NCBI GenBank assembly: GCA_964360255.1
Contig: CAYHVK010000010.1
Span: 82,191 to 146,190, forward strand
Source: CAYHVK01 sp964360255
GTDB lineage: Bacteria > Bdellovibrionota > Bdellovibrionia > Bdellovibrionales > UBA1609
Direction: 5' to 3'
DNA length: 64,000 nucleotides
Shown: piece by piece, positions 43,684 to 53,525 of the stretch
Numbering within the stretch: the stretch's first letter is position 1
How the letters are laid out: every line of letters begins with the position of its first letter
Made by a program: the position numbers and the translations under genes
The notes under the pieces: generated by a model
Told to the model about the DNA's origin: nothing
Database searches by the model: none
The model's input: the letters and a program-made list of their open reading frames with translations, nothing else

Positions 43684-45099
43684 GTGGCAGAGTTAAATTC
43701 AGCGCTAAATTCTGATATTTGGCAGCTTATAAAAAACAATATCATATCCAAAAATTTAGATAACAAACCTCTCCTTATGTGGCTTGAGCCCACGGCTTTA
43801 ATTGAAGTAGAGCCTCAATCTGACAGTCATTGTTTTAAACTGAGTGTCCCGACAGAACTTCATAAGTATTGGATTTCAAATAACCTTTTAGAAGTTATCT
43901 CATCTGAAATTTCGGCTATTCATAAAAGTCCTTTTTTAGTAGAGCTGATCGTTACTGGTCACGCTAATACGACGAACGATGACTTTGATCGCTTGATGCC
44001 TGTGGCTCCAACTTCACCTGTGGACGATTCTTTGAATCTTGTAAAAAACACAAAGATTCATTCGAACAAAGACACATTAAATCCTGAACTGACGTTCTCA
44101 ACCTTCGTTGTTGGTCGTAACAATGAGTTTGCCCACGCGGTTTCTTACAGCATTGCTGAGAACCCAGGCACCGAGAATTACAATCCTCTTTTTATATGCG
44201 GACCAACCGGTATGGGTAAAACCCACTTACTAAATGCTGTTGGTAATTATGTTCGCTTGAAGTTTCCACACCTGACGATTTGTTACTGTTCTGCTGAGCG
44301 TTTCTTAAATGAATGTATTTCGGCGATTCGTCGCGGAGAAATGCATAAGTTCAGACAGCGTTATCGGGAGCAGTGCCAAATCCTACTCATGGATGACATT
44401 CAAATTTTGGGTCGCGGCGAAGCGGTTCAAGAAGAGTTCTTTCACACTTTGAATTACTTCTTTGAAAAAGGTCAGCAGGTTATCGTCGCCAGCGACCGTA
44501 TGCCAAAAGATATCTTGGGTCTCGAAGACCGTATTAGAACTCGTCTCGAATGGGGCCTAATTGCTGACATTCAAATGCCAGATATTGAAACTCGCGTAGC
44601 CATCCTTCGTTATAAAGCTGAGCGCCGCGGGATGTCCCTTCCGCAAGATGTGGTGAGCTACGTAGCTCGTATCTCTAAGCGCTCAATTCGTGAGCTTGAG
44701 GGCAACCTAAACAAGATTAAGATGTATGCAGAGCTTCAGGCTAAGCCGATCACTTTAGACCTGGCCCGTAAGGTCCTCGCAACTCATGATGATACAAAGA
44801 ACATCACTATGGATGAGATTCAAAAGTTGGTGGCCGACCATTTTAAAGTACGAGTTATAGATCTGAAGGCAAAATCTCGTACGCAGCCATTGGTTACTGC
44901 GCGCCAAGTCGCAATGTTTATGGTGAAGAAGCATCTTGATAAGTCATTAGTGGAAATTGGCAGAAACTTCGGTGGTCGCGATCACACCACTGTTTTAAAT
45001 GCAATGCATCGTGTGGAATCTCAACTGTCTGAAAACTCAGATTTGAAGAGAGATTTCGATGAGATAGAGACTAGAATCCACAATATCACCGGGGTGTGA
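43684..45099 (+). CDS. dnaA: Replication initiator DnaA
   Basis: The product (about 471 residues) has domain I (ELNSALNSDIWQLI), a short linker, the AAA+ domain (Walker A GPTGMGKT, Walker B LLMDDIQI) and the DnaA signature GRDHTTVLNAMHRV in domain IV. It binds oriC boxes and melts the origin. The frame is open to an ATG at 43645, but GTG at 43684 is preferred because DnaA usually begins a few residues before the first Trp and G-rich GGGGGG lies 5 bases upstream; this is not certain. The stop codon overlaps the first DnaA box. Confidence 0.97.
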   Translation: MAELNSALNSDIWQLIKNNIISKNLDNKPLLMWLEPTALIEVEPQSDSHCFKLSVPTELHKYWISNNLLEVISSEISAIHKSPFLVELIVTGHANTTNDDFDRLMPVAPTSPVDDSLNLVKNTKIHSNKDTLNPELTFSTFVVGRNNEFAHAVSYSIAENPGTENYNPLFICGPTGMGKTHLLNAVGNYVRLKFPHLTICYCSAERFLNECISAIRRGEMHKFRQRYREQCQILLMDDIQILGRGEAVQEEFFHTLNYFFEKGQQVIVASDRMPKDILGLEDRIRTRLEWGLIADIQMPDIETRVAILRYKAERRGMSLPQDVVSYVARISKRSIRELEGNLNKIKMYAELQAKPITLDLARKVLATHDDTKNITMDEIQKLVADHFKVRVIDLKAKSRTQPLVTARQVAMFMVKKHLDKSLVEIGRNFGGRDHTTVLNAMHRVESQLSENSDLKRDFDEIETRIHNITGV

Positions 45100-45319
45100 A
45101 TAAGTGATGTGGATAAAGTAGTGGATTACGCTGTGGGTATCTTGTGGGGTTTTATTTGCCCCCAAAAATATCGCCAAAGACGACAAAAACCGTTCTTTGT
45201 TATCCACAGTAAATGTTGAGTGCTTTTAGTAAGTTAAGCTGCTAATTGAGTTATCAACGCTCCTACTACTACTGCTGTTATTTATATATAGAATTATTAA
45301 TAGTAATTCAGGGGAAAAT
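45093..45319. other. Likely chromosomal origin of replication (oriC)
   Basis: The dnaA-dnaN gap holds two perfect DnaA boxes: TGTGGATAA (45108-45116) and TTATCCACA (45199-45207). It also holds TGTGAATAA (45095-45103, fits TTWTNCACA and overlaps the dnaA stop), weaker AGTGGATTA (45120-45128) and TGTGGGTAT (45132-45140), and TTATCAACG (45251-45259). Next to the last lies CTA-CTA-CTA-CTG-CTG-TTA (45263-45280), a DnaA-trio-like run on the minus strand, then AT-rich sequence to about 45309 that would melt. Genes diverge in strand here. As recalled, published work placed oriC of Bdellovibrio bacteriovorus in this same gap. Confidence 0.85.
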
Positions 45320-46432
45320 ATGAAGATTAAAGTGGCCAAAGAAGATCTGATAAAATTAATCGGAAGAACCCAGAATATTGTCGAAAAACGGAACACGATG
45401 CCGATCTTGGTCAATGTTCTCTTAGAGGCAACAGGCAATAAGCTTAAGGTTTTAGCAACAAACCTAGAAGTGAGCCTAACCGACGAAATCGAATGTGAAG
45501 TTTTAACGCCAGGTAAAGTTGCAGCTAATGCAAAAAGTTTTTTTGAGATTATTAAAGAAATGCCAGATGGCCAAATTCAATTAACAAAACAAGAAAACAA
45601 TTGGTTGAAAGTCGCTCAAGGCAAATCAGTATTCAATATCGTGGGCATTAGCCCAGAAGAATATCCAGTTTTCCCAAGTTACACGACAAAAGATTTCATG
45701 GAGATCGAAGCGAAAACTTTGGCCGACATGATTGCAAAAACAATTTACAGCGTTTCAAACGACGAAACTCGTTACCATTTGAACGGTGTGTACTTTGAAA
45801 AGATCACGGGTCGTAAAGATGCTTACCTCATGGTTGCAACAGACGGTCATCGTTTGAGTTTAGTGAATCGTTTAGGTGGAGACAAAATTAGTGGACAAGC
45901 CGAAGGCGTTATTATTCCACGTAAAGGCTTACAAGAAATTTACAAACTTCTTGAGAACGTAGAAGGTACTTTCAAGATGGCGATCGAAGGTTCACAACTC
46001 GTCGTTTGTCATGGAAATACAGTTTTAATGGTTCGTCTGATCGAAGGTAAATATCCGAATTATCGACAGCTTATTCCACAAAACTTAAGTGAACATATCT
46101 CTGTTCGCAGAGAAGAATTGCTCTCTTCACTTAAGCGCGTATCCCTTCTTTCGAATCAAAAATCAAAAGGTGTTACATTTAACCTCTCTAAGGGAAAACT
46201 CGAAATCACCTCGAACAATCCAGAGCTTGGTGATGCAAAAGAAGAGATCGAAGTTGATTATACAGGAGCTGGTTTGAAAATTGGTTTCAATGCAAAATAC
46301 ATCATGGATGTTTTAACTAGCATCAATGACAAAGATATTATTTTCGATCTCAAAGATCAGCTTTCACCAGGTGTTATGCGTCCTACAGACGACAAAGATT
46401 ACACTTGTGTGATCATGCCAATGAGAATCTAA
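45320..46432 (+). CDS. dnaN: DNA polymerase III beta sliding clamp
   Basis: The 370-residue protein has three clamp domains (KVAKEDLIKLIGRTQNIVEKRNTMPIL at the N-terminus; YTCVIMPMRI at the C-terminus, the conserved MPMR end). It tethers Pol III to DNA. Ribosome site AGGGGA precedes the ATG. It is followed after 6 bases by recF. Confidence 0.99.
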   Translation: MKIKVAKEDLIKLIGRTQNIVEKRNTMPILVNVLLEATGNKLKVLATNLEVSLTDEIECEVLTPGKVAANAKSFFEIIKEMPDGQIQLTKQENNWLKVAQGKSVFNIVGISPEEYPVFPSYTTKDFMEIEAKTLADMIAKTIYSVSNDETRYHLNGVYFEKITGRKDAYLMVATDGHRLSLVNRLGGDKISGQAEGVIIPRKGLQEIYKLLENVEGTFKMAIEGSQLVVCHGNTVLMVRLIEGKYPNYRQLIPQNLSEHISVRREELLSSLKRVSLLSNQKSKGVTFNLSKGKLEITSNNPELGDAKEEIEVDYTGAGLKIGFNAKYIMDVLTSINDKDIIFDLKDQLSPGVMRPTDDKDYTCVIMPMRI

Positions 46433-46438
46433 AAACAA

Positions 46439-47572
46439 ATGCGCCTAGAAAATCTCAAGCTCGGAAATTTTCGTAATTACCAACAGCTTGAGATGTCCTT
46501 TGACAACCCCATAAACATTTTTATCGGTCAAAACGGACAAGGTAAAACCAATTTACTAGAGTCTATTGCGCTGGCTGTTGGTGGCTTACCATTTAGGGCT
46601 GTTGACCCTGAGCAATTTGTTCTGAAGGGTCAGAAGGACGCGAGAATCCATGCCTCGCTAGAGAGTGGTGGATCGACGGATCAGGTCAAAGTTCAGCTCA
46701 CTCAGGATAAGAAACAGTTTCTACTCAACGAAAAAAAAATCAGCCGCACAGTTTTATGGAAAAAATTCGGCGCCGTTGCATTTAGCCCAGAAAGCTTAAA
46801 AGTCGTAAAATCAGGGCCGTCAGAACGCCGATCAATGATCGATGAGATGATCGTTTCATCAGATCCACAGCTCTGGTCTCTTTATGCTTCGTATCAAAGA
46901 TGCGTGAAACAAAGAAACTTTCTACTCAAAGCTTTTCGCAATAACTCTGCTTCTAAAGAAGAACGGGTCGTTTTAGAAAATTTAACAGAGACTTTGCTCA
47001 AAACTGGGGCTCAGATCGCATTTATGCGTATCCAGTTTCTGCGCAAAATGACTCCTAATTTTAAGCGACATTTTTCCCACATCATCGACAATCAAAATGT
47101 TGATATTGCTGTGGATTACTCGATTTCGGAGCAGAGCGCGATTGCTTGGGATGAGAATCAAGTCTATGATGCCCTACGGTCAAGACAGAAGGAACTGGCG
47201 CAAGCAGAAATCAGCTTAGGACAATCCCTAGTGGGTCCACATAAGCACGATTTAATTTTTCTGTATCAAAACGAAGATGCGCGTTTTTTTTGCTCACAAG
47301 GGCAACAAAGAAGCATCGTTTTGGCAGCGAAAATTGCGCATATAGAAATCTTTCGAGATCGTCGCGGGCATACACCGTTGTTATTACTCGATGACGTTTT
47401 ATCAGAGCTTGATGAAACACGAAGAAGAAAATTGATTGAGGTCTTAGTAAAGCTAGAGACCACGATCTATTTAACGACGACAGAAATAGAAAACTGTCGG
47501 GATTTCGATTCGAAAAGTATTTCAACTTTCAGAATCGCAAGTGGAGTGGTGAAAAAAGAAGGATGGAAATAG
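46439..47572 (+). CDS. recF: DNA repair ATPase RecF
   Basis: The 377-residue SMC-like protein has Walker A GQNGQGKTNL near the N-terminus and the signature SQGQQRS with Walker B (LLLLDDVLSELDETRR). It helps load RecA at gaps. It overlaps the frame of gyrB. The start is the ATG following the dnaN stop. Confidence 0.97.
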   Translation: MRLENLKLGNFRNYQQLEMSFDNPINIFIGQNGQGKTNLLESIALAVGGLPFRAVDPEQFVLKGQKDARIHASLESGGSTDQVKVQLTQDKKQFLLNEKKISRTVLWKKFGAVAFSPESLKVVKSGPSERRSMIDEMIVSSDPQLWSLYASYQRCVKQRNFLLKAFRNNSASKEERVVLENLTETLLKTGAQIAFMRIQFLRKMTPNFKRHFSHIIDNQNVDIAVDYSISEQSAIAWDENQVYDALRSRQKELAQAEISLGQSLVGPHKHDLIFLYQNEDARFFCSQGQQRSIVLAAKIAHIEIFRDRRGHTPLLLLDDVLSELDETRRRKLIEVLVKLETTIYLTTTEIENCRDFDSKSISTFRIASGVVKKEGWK

Positions 47573-50007
47573 TGTCAGAAAACCAAGAAGCTCAGGCCCC
47601 TCAGAAAAAAAATTACGATGCATCATCCATTCAAGTTCTTGAAGGACTTGAAGCCGTTAGAAAACGCCCAGGTATGTATATTGGCGACACAGAACTTCGT
47701 GGCTATCACCACTTGGTTTCTGAGATCATCGATAACTCTGTGGATGAATCCCTCGCAGGTTTTTGCAAATTAATTCAAGTGACAATTCACGCTGATGGCT
47801 CAATCTCTGTTGAAGATGACGGCCGTGGCATCCCAACGGATATGCATCCAAGCGGAAAGTCAGCTCTCGAAGTTGTAATGACGGTACTTCATGCCGGCGG
47901 TAAATTCGATAACGACACTTACAAAGTTTCGGGCGGATTGCACGGAGTGGGTGCTTCGGTAGTAAATGCTCTTTCAAGCTTCTGTGCTGTTGAAGTTAAA
48001 CGTAATGGTATTCGTTATCGTCAAGAATTTAAAAAGGGTATCCCGCAAACGTCATTAACCAAACTTGGCGAAACATCTGAGTCTGGAACAAAAACAACTT
48101 TCAAACCTGATACAGAAATTTTTAAAAGCGAAGGCATGAAATTTGATTTTCAAACTTTAGCTAAACGTTTTCGTGAATTAGCCTTCTTGAATGCTGGTCT
48201 TCACATTACGATGACGGATGAGAGAAACGGCAAAAAAGAAGATTTCCTTTATCAAAAAGGAATTATCGAATTTGTTTCTCACATGAACGAATCGAAAAAA
48301 ATTGCACATCCTGAAGTTATTTATTTTAAAGCAGAAAAAGATGGTCTCGAAGCTGAGATCGCCATGCAGTGGAACGATTCTTACACAGAATCAATTTATA
48401 CTTACTGCAATAACATCAACACGGTTGAAGGCGGAACACACTTAGTTGGCTTCCGTGCTGCGATTACAAGAACTGCAAATGCTTACGCTCAAACTTCAAA
48501 GATCATCAAAGATCTTGATGGAAGTTTAGAGGGTGAAGATATTCGTGAAGGTCTTGCTGCCGTTATCAGCGTAAAAGTTCGCGAGCCACAATTCGAAGGC
48601 CAGACAAAAACTAAACTTGGTAACAACGAAGTAAAAGGTTTTGTTGAAAGCATGGTGAACGATAAGTTCGCAGATTGGTTAGATCGCAATCCAAGTTTAG
48701 CAAAATTAGTTTTAGGAAAATGCGTTGAGGCCGCTCGTGCCCGCTTAGCCGCTCGTAAAGCTCGCGATATGGCTCGTCGTAAGACAGCTCTTGATTCTGG
48801 ATCACTTCCGGGAAAAATGGCCGACTGCCAAGAATCAGATCCAGCTAAGTGCGAACTCTACCTAGTTGAGGGTGACTCGGCAGGTGGATCAGCGAAGCAA
48901 GCTCGTGATCGTAAGACACAAGCTGTACTTCCACTAAAAGGTAAAATTCTAAACGTAGAAAAAGCGCGCTTTGATAAAATGCTTTCGAATGACGAGATCA
49001 GAATGTTGATCTCGGCACTCGGAACAGGAATCGGCAAAGACAATACGAATATTGAAAAAGCACGTTACCACAAAATCGTTATCATGACCGATGCCGACGT
49101 GGATGGATCACATATTCGTACTTTGATCTTAACGTTCTTCTATCGACAGCTTCCGGAGCTGATTGAACGCGGATATATTTATATCGCCCAACCACCACTC
49201 TACCGCGCGAAAAAAGGTAAAGCTGAAAATTATCTAAAAGATGAAAATGCGCTGATGAATTTCTTGTTAGCCGCTTCGCTCAAAGATATTAAAATTCAAT
49301 CTTTGAAAACGGGCACGACAGAAGATCAGCTCCGCGAATTAATTTTCAATACTGTGAAATTTGATAGCCTTCTTAAAACTGTATCGCTTCGTTTCGAGCG
49401 CCCAGTGCTTCAGTACTTTTTGAAATCTAAAACTGAACTGAATGATTTATTGAATTCTCCAGAAAAAATTCAAAAAGAATTCGAAGGTTTACAGAAGTGG
49501 GTTGAAGATAACACAACAACAGGCCTGACGTCGGTTGCGCTTAAAACAGATAAAGTTGATGAGCAAAATAGATTTGAAATCACATCGATTCAGTTTGGAC
49601 ATAAAAAAACAAACATGTTCGACACTGAACTTGGTCACTCAACAGAGTGGAAAGAATTAAAGCGCCTTTGGACTTCAATGGAAGCGACTCTTCCTCTACC
49701 GATCGTTGTGCAGAATGAAGGCGAAGACGATAAAATATTTAACGATTACAAAGAATTTAATACGTACGTGATGGAAGCTTCTAAAAAAGGAATCTATGTA
49801 CAACGGTACAAAGGATTGGGAGAAATGAACCCTGAGCAGTTGTGGGAAACTACGCTGAACCCTGAAAATCGTAACTTGTTACGTGTGAAATTAGAAGACG
49901 CTATGACGGCCGATGAAACCTTCAGTATTCTCATGGGAGAACTTGTGGAGCCTCGTCGTAAATTTATTGAAGACAATGCATTGCTAGTCGGAGAGTTGGA
50001 CGTTTAG
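47572..50007 (+). CDS. gyrB: DNA gyrase subunit B
   Basis: The protein (about 811 residues) has a GHKL ATPase domain (GMYIGDTELRGYHHLVSEIIDNSVDE), the transducer, the TOPRIM domain (LVEGDSAGGSAKQARDRKTQAVLP, DADVDGSHI) and the C-terminal tail. It introduces negative supercoils with GyrA. GTG at 47572 is preferred over ATG at 47563, since GAAGG lies about 9 bases before the GTG but is adjacent to the ATG; the family usually starts near MSExxxYDASSIQVL. GTG overlaps the recF stop by one base. Confidence 0.98.
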   Translation: MSENQEAQAPQKKNYDASSIQVLEGLEAVRKRPGMYIGDTELRGYHHLVSEIIDNSVDESLAGFCKLIQVTIHADGSISVEDDGRGIPTDMHPSGKSALEVVMTVLHAGGKFDNDTYKVSGGLHGVGASVVNALSSFCAVEVKRNGIRYRQEFKKGIPQTSLTKLGETSESGTKTTFKPDTEIFKSEGMKFDFQTLAKRFRELAFLNAGLHITMTDERNGKKEDFLYQKGIIEFVSHMNESKKIAHPEVIYFKAEKDGLEAEIAMQWNDSYTESIYTYCNNINTVEGGTHLVGFRAAITRTANAYAQTSKIIKDLDGSLEGEDIREGLAAVISVKVREPQFEGQTKTKLGNNEVKGFVESMVNDKFADWLDRNPSLAKLVLGKCVEAARARLAARKARDMARRKTALDSGSLPGKMADCQESDPAKCELYLVEGDSAGGSAKQARDRKTQAVLPLKGKILNVEKARFDKMLSNDEIRMLISALGTGIGKDNTNIEKARYHKIVIMTDADVDGSHIRTLILTFFYRQLPELIERGYIYIAQPPLYRAKKGKAENYLKDENALMNFLLAASLKDIKIQSLKTGTTEDQLRELIFNTVKFDSLLKTVSLRFERPVLQYFLKSKTELNDLLNSPEKIQKEFEGLQKWVEDNTTTGLTSVALKTDKVDEQNRFEITSIQFGHKKTNMFDTELGHSTEWKELKRLWTSMEATLPLPIVVQNEGEDDKIFNDYKEFNTYVMEASKKGIYVQRYKGLGEMNPEQLWETTLNPENRNLLRVKLEDAMTADETFSILMGELVEPRRKFIEDNALLVGELDV

Positions 50008-50024
50008 CCAGAAAGTTTTAAAAG

Positions 50025-52508
50025 ATGGATCAAACAGAACAAAATAAAAAAATAACTGACGTCGATATTTCAAAAGAAATGCGTGAAGCGTACCTACAAT
50101 ACTCGATGAGTGTAATTGTGGGTCGAGCGCTTCCGGATGTACGTGATGGTTTAAAGCCGGTTCACCGCCGCGTTTTATTTGCCATGCACGAACTCAGCAA
50201 CACGCATGATAAACCTTATAAAAAATCAGCCCGTGTTGTAGGGGATGTAATCGGTAAATATCACCCGCACGGCGATACAGCTGTTTACGATACAATGGTT
50301 CGTATGGCTCAAGTGTTCTCAATGCGCGAACCCCTTATCGACGGTCAAGGGAACTTTGGTTCTATCGACGGAGATACAGCAGCAGCTCAGCGTTATACCG
50401 AAGTGAGAATGACTCGTCTTGCAGAAGAAATTCTCGAAGACATCGACAAAGAAACTGTAACTTGGGGTCCGAACTACGATGACTCGTTACAGATTCCAAT
50501 GGTTATGCCGGCCAAGTATCCAAATCTTTTGGTGAACGGTAGTACAGGTATTGCGGTTGGTATGGCGACGAATATTCCTCCGCACAATTTGCGAGAAGTT
50601 ATCGACGGATGCCTAGAAGTTATTAAGAATCCAAAAGTTCGTAACGATGAACTTATTAAAATTATTCCGGGCCCCGACTTTCCAACAGCAGCGGTGATTT
50701 CTGGCCGTGCTGGAATCAACTCAGCCTATACAACGGGTAAAGGGATTATCACCCTTAAAGCCGTTGCCGAAATTCAAACTAAAAAAGACCGTGAGTTTAT
50801 CATTGTTACTGAGATTCCTTATCAGGTGAATAAAGCAAAACTTATTGAGTCGATTGCTGTTCTTGTAAAAGACAAAAAGATTGAAGGTATTTCAGACATT
50901 CGTGACGAATCTTCGCGCGAAGGTATGCGAATTGTTATTGCACTTAAGCGCGGTGAAAACTCACAAGTGGTGCTCAACCGTCTGTATAAATTTACTCAGA
51001 TGCAAACGAGCTTCGGTATTATTATGCTCGCTCTTGATAATCGCAATCAGCCACGTATGTGGAATATTCGCGACATGCTCGAAGCGTTTATTGAACACCG
51101 CAAAGACGTGGTTACTCGTCGTTGTATTTTTGATCTTAAAAAAGCTGAAGCTCGCGCGCACATCTTAGAGGGTTTGAAAAAAGCTCTCGATCAGATCGAT
51201 GCGGTTATTCAATGTATCAAGCAATCTAAAGAAGCAGACGCTGCTCGCACGAACTTGATGTCTCAGTTTGGTTTTTCAGAGAAACAAGCTCAGGCAATTC
51301 TTGATATGCGACTCCAGCGCTTAACGGGTTTGGAGCGCGATAAGATCAATGAAGAGTTAAAACAGATTCTCGCTATCGTTGCGGATTTGAAACGAATCCT
51401 CAGTGACGTAAACGAAATCTACGCCATTATCACAAAAGAACTTACTGATATTCGAGAGAAATACGGGTCTGATCGTTTAACGAAAATTGAAGCTCAAGAG
51501 GGCGATCTCGAAGAAGAAGATTTCATTACTAAAGAAGAAATGATCGTTGCGATCACGAAGTCTGGATACATAAAGCGTATTCCAGTTGCAGAATATCGTC
51601 TGCAGAAACGTGGCGGTAAAGGTCTTAAGGGAGCGGAAAATCGCGAAGAAGATTACGTAAACACAATCTTCTCAGCGAACACGTTAACTACGCTCCTCTG
51701 CATTTCGGATAAAGGTAAACTCTACTGGCTGAAAGTGCACAAGATTCCACTCGGATCTCGTACTTCAAAAGGTAAGGCAATTGCGAACGTTCTGAGCCTG
51801 GCTCAAAATGAAAACGTAAAAGCATTTATCCCGGTTGATGAATTCAGAGAAGAGGACTTCCTTTTCATGATCACAGAAAAAGGCACGGTTAAGAAAACGA
51901 GCCTTGATGCATTCTCGCGCCCACGTCCGTCAGGTATTATCGCTCTCGCAGCAGATCTGAATGATAATGTGATGGCGGCGGGTGTGTGCACAGCGGGTTC
52001 AAATATCTTCGTGAGCACAAGCCAAGGTATGTCGATTCGCTTCGATCAAGATGACGTGAGACCAATGGGTCGTAACGCTCGTGGTGTTCGTGGTATTGCT
52101 CTTTCAGATGATAAAGATGCTGTGATCGGGATGGATATTGTTCCACCAGAGAGCAAAGAGACAATTCTAGTTGTGACTAAACTTGGTTACGGTAAACGCA
52201 CTGAAATTGAAGAGTATCGTCTTCAAGGCCGCGGCGGCGTAGGTACAATCACACAAAAGGTAACCGATAAAGTTGGTGAAGTGGTCGGTGTTCGTTTAGT
52301 CACGAACAAAGATCAAGTGATGATTACAACTGATCAAGGTCAGTCGATTCGTATGCGCGTTTCTGACATTTCAATCTTAGGCCGAAACACTCAAGGCGTG
52401 AGACTCATCAACCTTAACGAAGGTGAGTTTGTAACGGGTCTTGCATTGCTCGGCGAAGACGACGGCGATGACAGCGAAGCAGATGCAGCTAACACAGAGA
52501 AACACTAA
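50025..52508 (+). CDS. gyrA: DNA gyrase subunit A
   Basis: The 827-residue protein has the breakage-reunion domain (MREAYLQYSMSVIVGRALPDVRDGLKPVHRR, catalytic Tyr in AAAQRYTEVRM) and the six-bladed C-terminal beta-pinwheel with a GyrA-box-like QKRGGKGLKG. It ends in an acidic tail (EDDGDDSEADAANTEKH). It starts 17 bases after gyrB. Confidence 0.99.
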   Translation: MDQTEQNKKITDVDISKEMREAYLQYSMSVIVGRALPDVRDGLKPVHRRVLFAMHELSNTHDKPYKKSARVVGDVIGKYHPHGDTAVYDTMVRMAQVFSMREPLIDGQGNFGSIDGDTAAAQRYTEVRMTRLAEEILEDIDKETVTWGPNYDDSLQIPMVMPAKYPNLLVNGSTGIAVGMATNIPPHNLREVIDGCLEVIKNPKVRNDELIKIIPGPDFPTAAVISGRAGINSAYTTGKGIITLKAVAEIQTKKDREFIIVTEIPYQVNKAKLIESIAVLVKDKKIEGISDIRDESSREGMRIVIALKRGENSQVVLNRLYKFTQMQTSFGIIMLALDNRNQPRMWNIRDMLEAFIEHRKDVVTRRCIFDLKKAEARAHILEGLKKALDQIDAVIQCIKQSKEADAARTNLMSQFGFSEKQAQAILDMRLQRLTGLERDKINEELKQILAIVADLKRILSDVNEIYAIITKELTDIREKYGSDRLTKIEAQEGDLEEEDFITKEEMIVAITKSGYIKRIPVAEYRLQKRGGKGLKGAENREEDYVNTIFSANTLTTLLCISDKGKLYWLKVHKIPLGSRTSKGKAIANVLSLAQNENVKAFIPVDEFREEDFLFMITEKGTVKKTSLDAFSRPRPSGIIALAADLNDNVMAAGVCTAGSNIFVSTSQGMSIRFDQDDVRPMGRNARGVRGIALSDDKDAVIGMDIVPPESKETILVVTKLGYGKRTEIEEYRLQGRGGVGTITQKVTDKVGEVVGVRLVTNKDQVMITTDQGQSIRMRVSDISILGRNTQGVRLINLNEGEFVTGLALLGEDDGDDSEADAANTEKH

Positions 52509-53304
52509 TCTTTTTTTAATTCTATTCTTAGTGGCAGGCTTAACGGGCTGCCACTTTTCTTCAATAAATGCAGAGTTTCGAGACGGTAAAGCCGCGGCGG
52601 ACAGTCGCGATTATGATACCGCTTTAAAAAAATTCGATCGAGTGATTAAGCGCGAACCCGAAGGCGAGTTAGGAGTTGAGTCGGCTCGTCTCGGCGCGAA
52701 GATCGCCCACTATGAAATTAAAGATTATCAGAAGGCCATTGAGTTCTACTCAAATCTTGTGACGTACTCAGATAATCCGACCGAGAGAAAAGATTCTCAG
52801 AAGAAAATTGCAGAGATTTACTTTGAAAATCTAAATAACTACAAAAAAGCCATCGAAGAGTTCAATAAGCTTTTGTCTTTAAAAACTCCGCAAGATGAAT
52901 CGATCAATTACAAACTCAAAATTGCTAAGGCCAATTTCTATCTCAACAATTTCTTTCAAGCCGAATCTGAAGTGGAAAGTGCACTGAAATTAGCCGACGA
53001 GAAAGAATCTCGCTTTGATTTACTTTTATTTTTAGGGAGCGTTTACTACAATACGAAGCGCATCAACGAAGCCATTAAAATTTACGAAGATTTAATGGCG
53101 CGCTTTCCGGAGCGCTCGAAGGCCGAGAACGTGCCCATGAACATTATTGTTTGCTATGAAGAGCTTGAGCTCTTCGATAAAGCTATTGATGGCCTCAAAA
53201 AGCTTCGTGAAACCTATACGAACCAAGAGTTCATCGACCTTAAGGTGAAACGACTGGAGCAGCGCCGAGCTAACCTTCCAGGCTCAAGGGGACTTAGAAA
53301 ATGA
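52483..53304 (+). CDS. TPR lipoprotein between gyrA and the F0 genes
   Basis: The product (about 273 residues) has a lipoprotein signal (MQLTQRNTNLFLILFLVAGLTG-C) followed by at least five tetratricopeptide-type repeats (about residues 35-255), with A-helix/B-helix pairs such as RDYDTALKKFDRVIKREPEG. I know no specific function; BamD-like scaffolds share this plan. The frame is open to 52441, but the ATG at 52483 starts a normal-length lipoprotein signal. It overlaps the end of gyrA by 26 bases and the next gene by 4 bases (ATGA). Confidence 0.8.
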   Translation: MQLTQRNTNLFLILFLVAGLTGCHFSSINAEFRDGKAAADSRDYDTALKKFDRVIKREPEGELGVESARLGAKIAHYEIKDYQKAIEFYSNLVTYSDNPTERKDSQKKIAEIYFENLNNYKKAIEEFNKLLSLKTPQDESINYKLKIAKANFYLNNFFQAESEVESALKLADEKESRFDLLLFLGSVYYNTKRINEAIKIYEDLMARFPERSKAENVPMNIIVCYEELELFDKAIDGLKKLRETYTNQEFIDLKVKRLEQRRANLPGSRGLRK

Positions 53305-53525
53305 GCCAGCAGAAACAAAGTGGACTTATCTTTATGGGCCTCGGATTTGAGCTCGCGGCTGTCTTTTTGGCCGGAATTTGGATCGGCGGAGTTGTTGACG
53401 ACTACATGGGGTGGAAAAGCCTGGGGTTACTTACAGTAACAGGCTCATTATTTATTGCCTGGGCGACTCATTTCGCCTATTTAATTAAGCGGTTTATGAA
53501 AACCTCAAATGATTCAAAGAATTAA
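53301..53525 (+). CDS. AtpZ/AtpI-type small membrane protein
   Basis: The 74-residue protein has two membrane helices and the motif FELAAVFLAGIWIGGVVDDYMGW, typical of the small F0F1-ATPase-associated AtpZ family. It may take part in Mg2+ transport or c-ring assembly. It starts at the ATGA overlap with the TPR lipoprotein and overlaps the next gene by 17 bases. Confidence 0.85.
   Translation: MSQQKQSGLIFMGLGFELAAVFLAGIWIGGVVDDYMGWKSLGLLTVTGSLFIAWATHFAYLIKRFMKTSNDSKN

Noticed and set aside
45145..45164. TGGGG-N10-CCCCA hairpin in the dnaA-dnaN gap as a dnaA terminator
   Set aside because: The stem is only 5 bases with a 10-base loop and is followed by an A tract, not a T tract; it may matter to oriC but is not a clear terminator.
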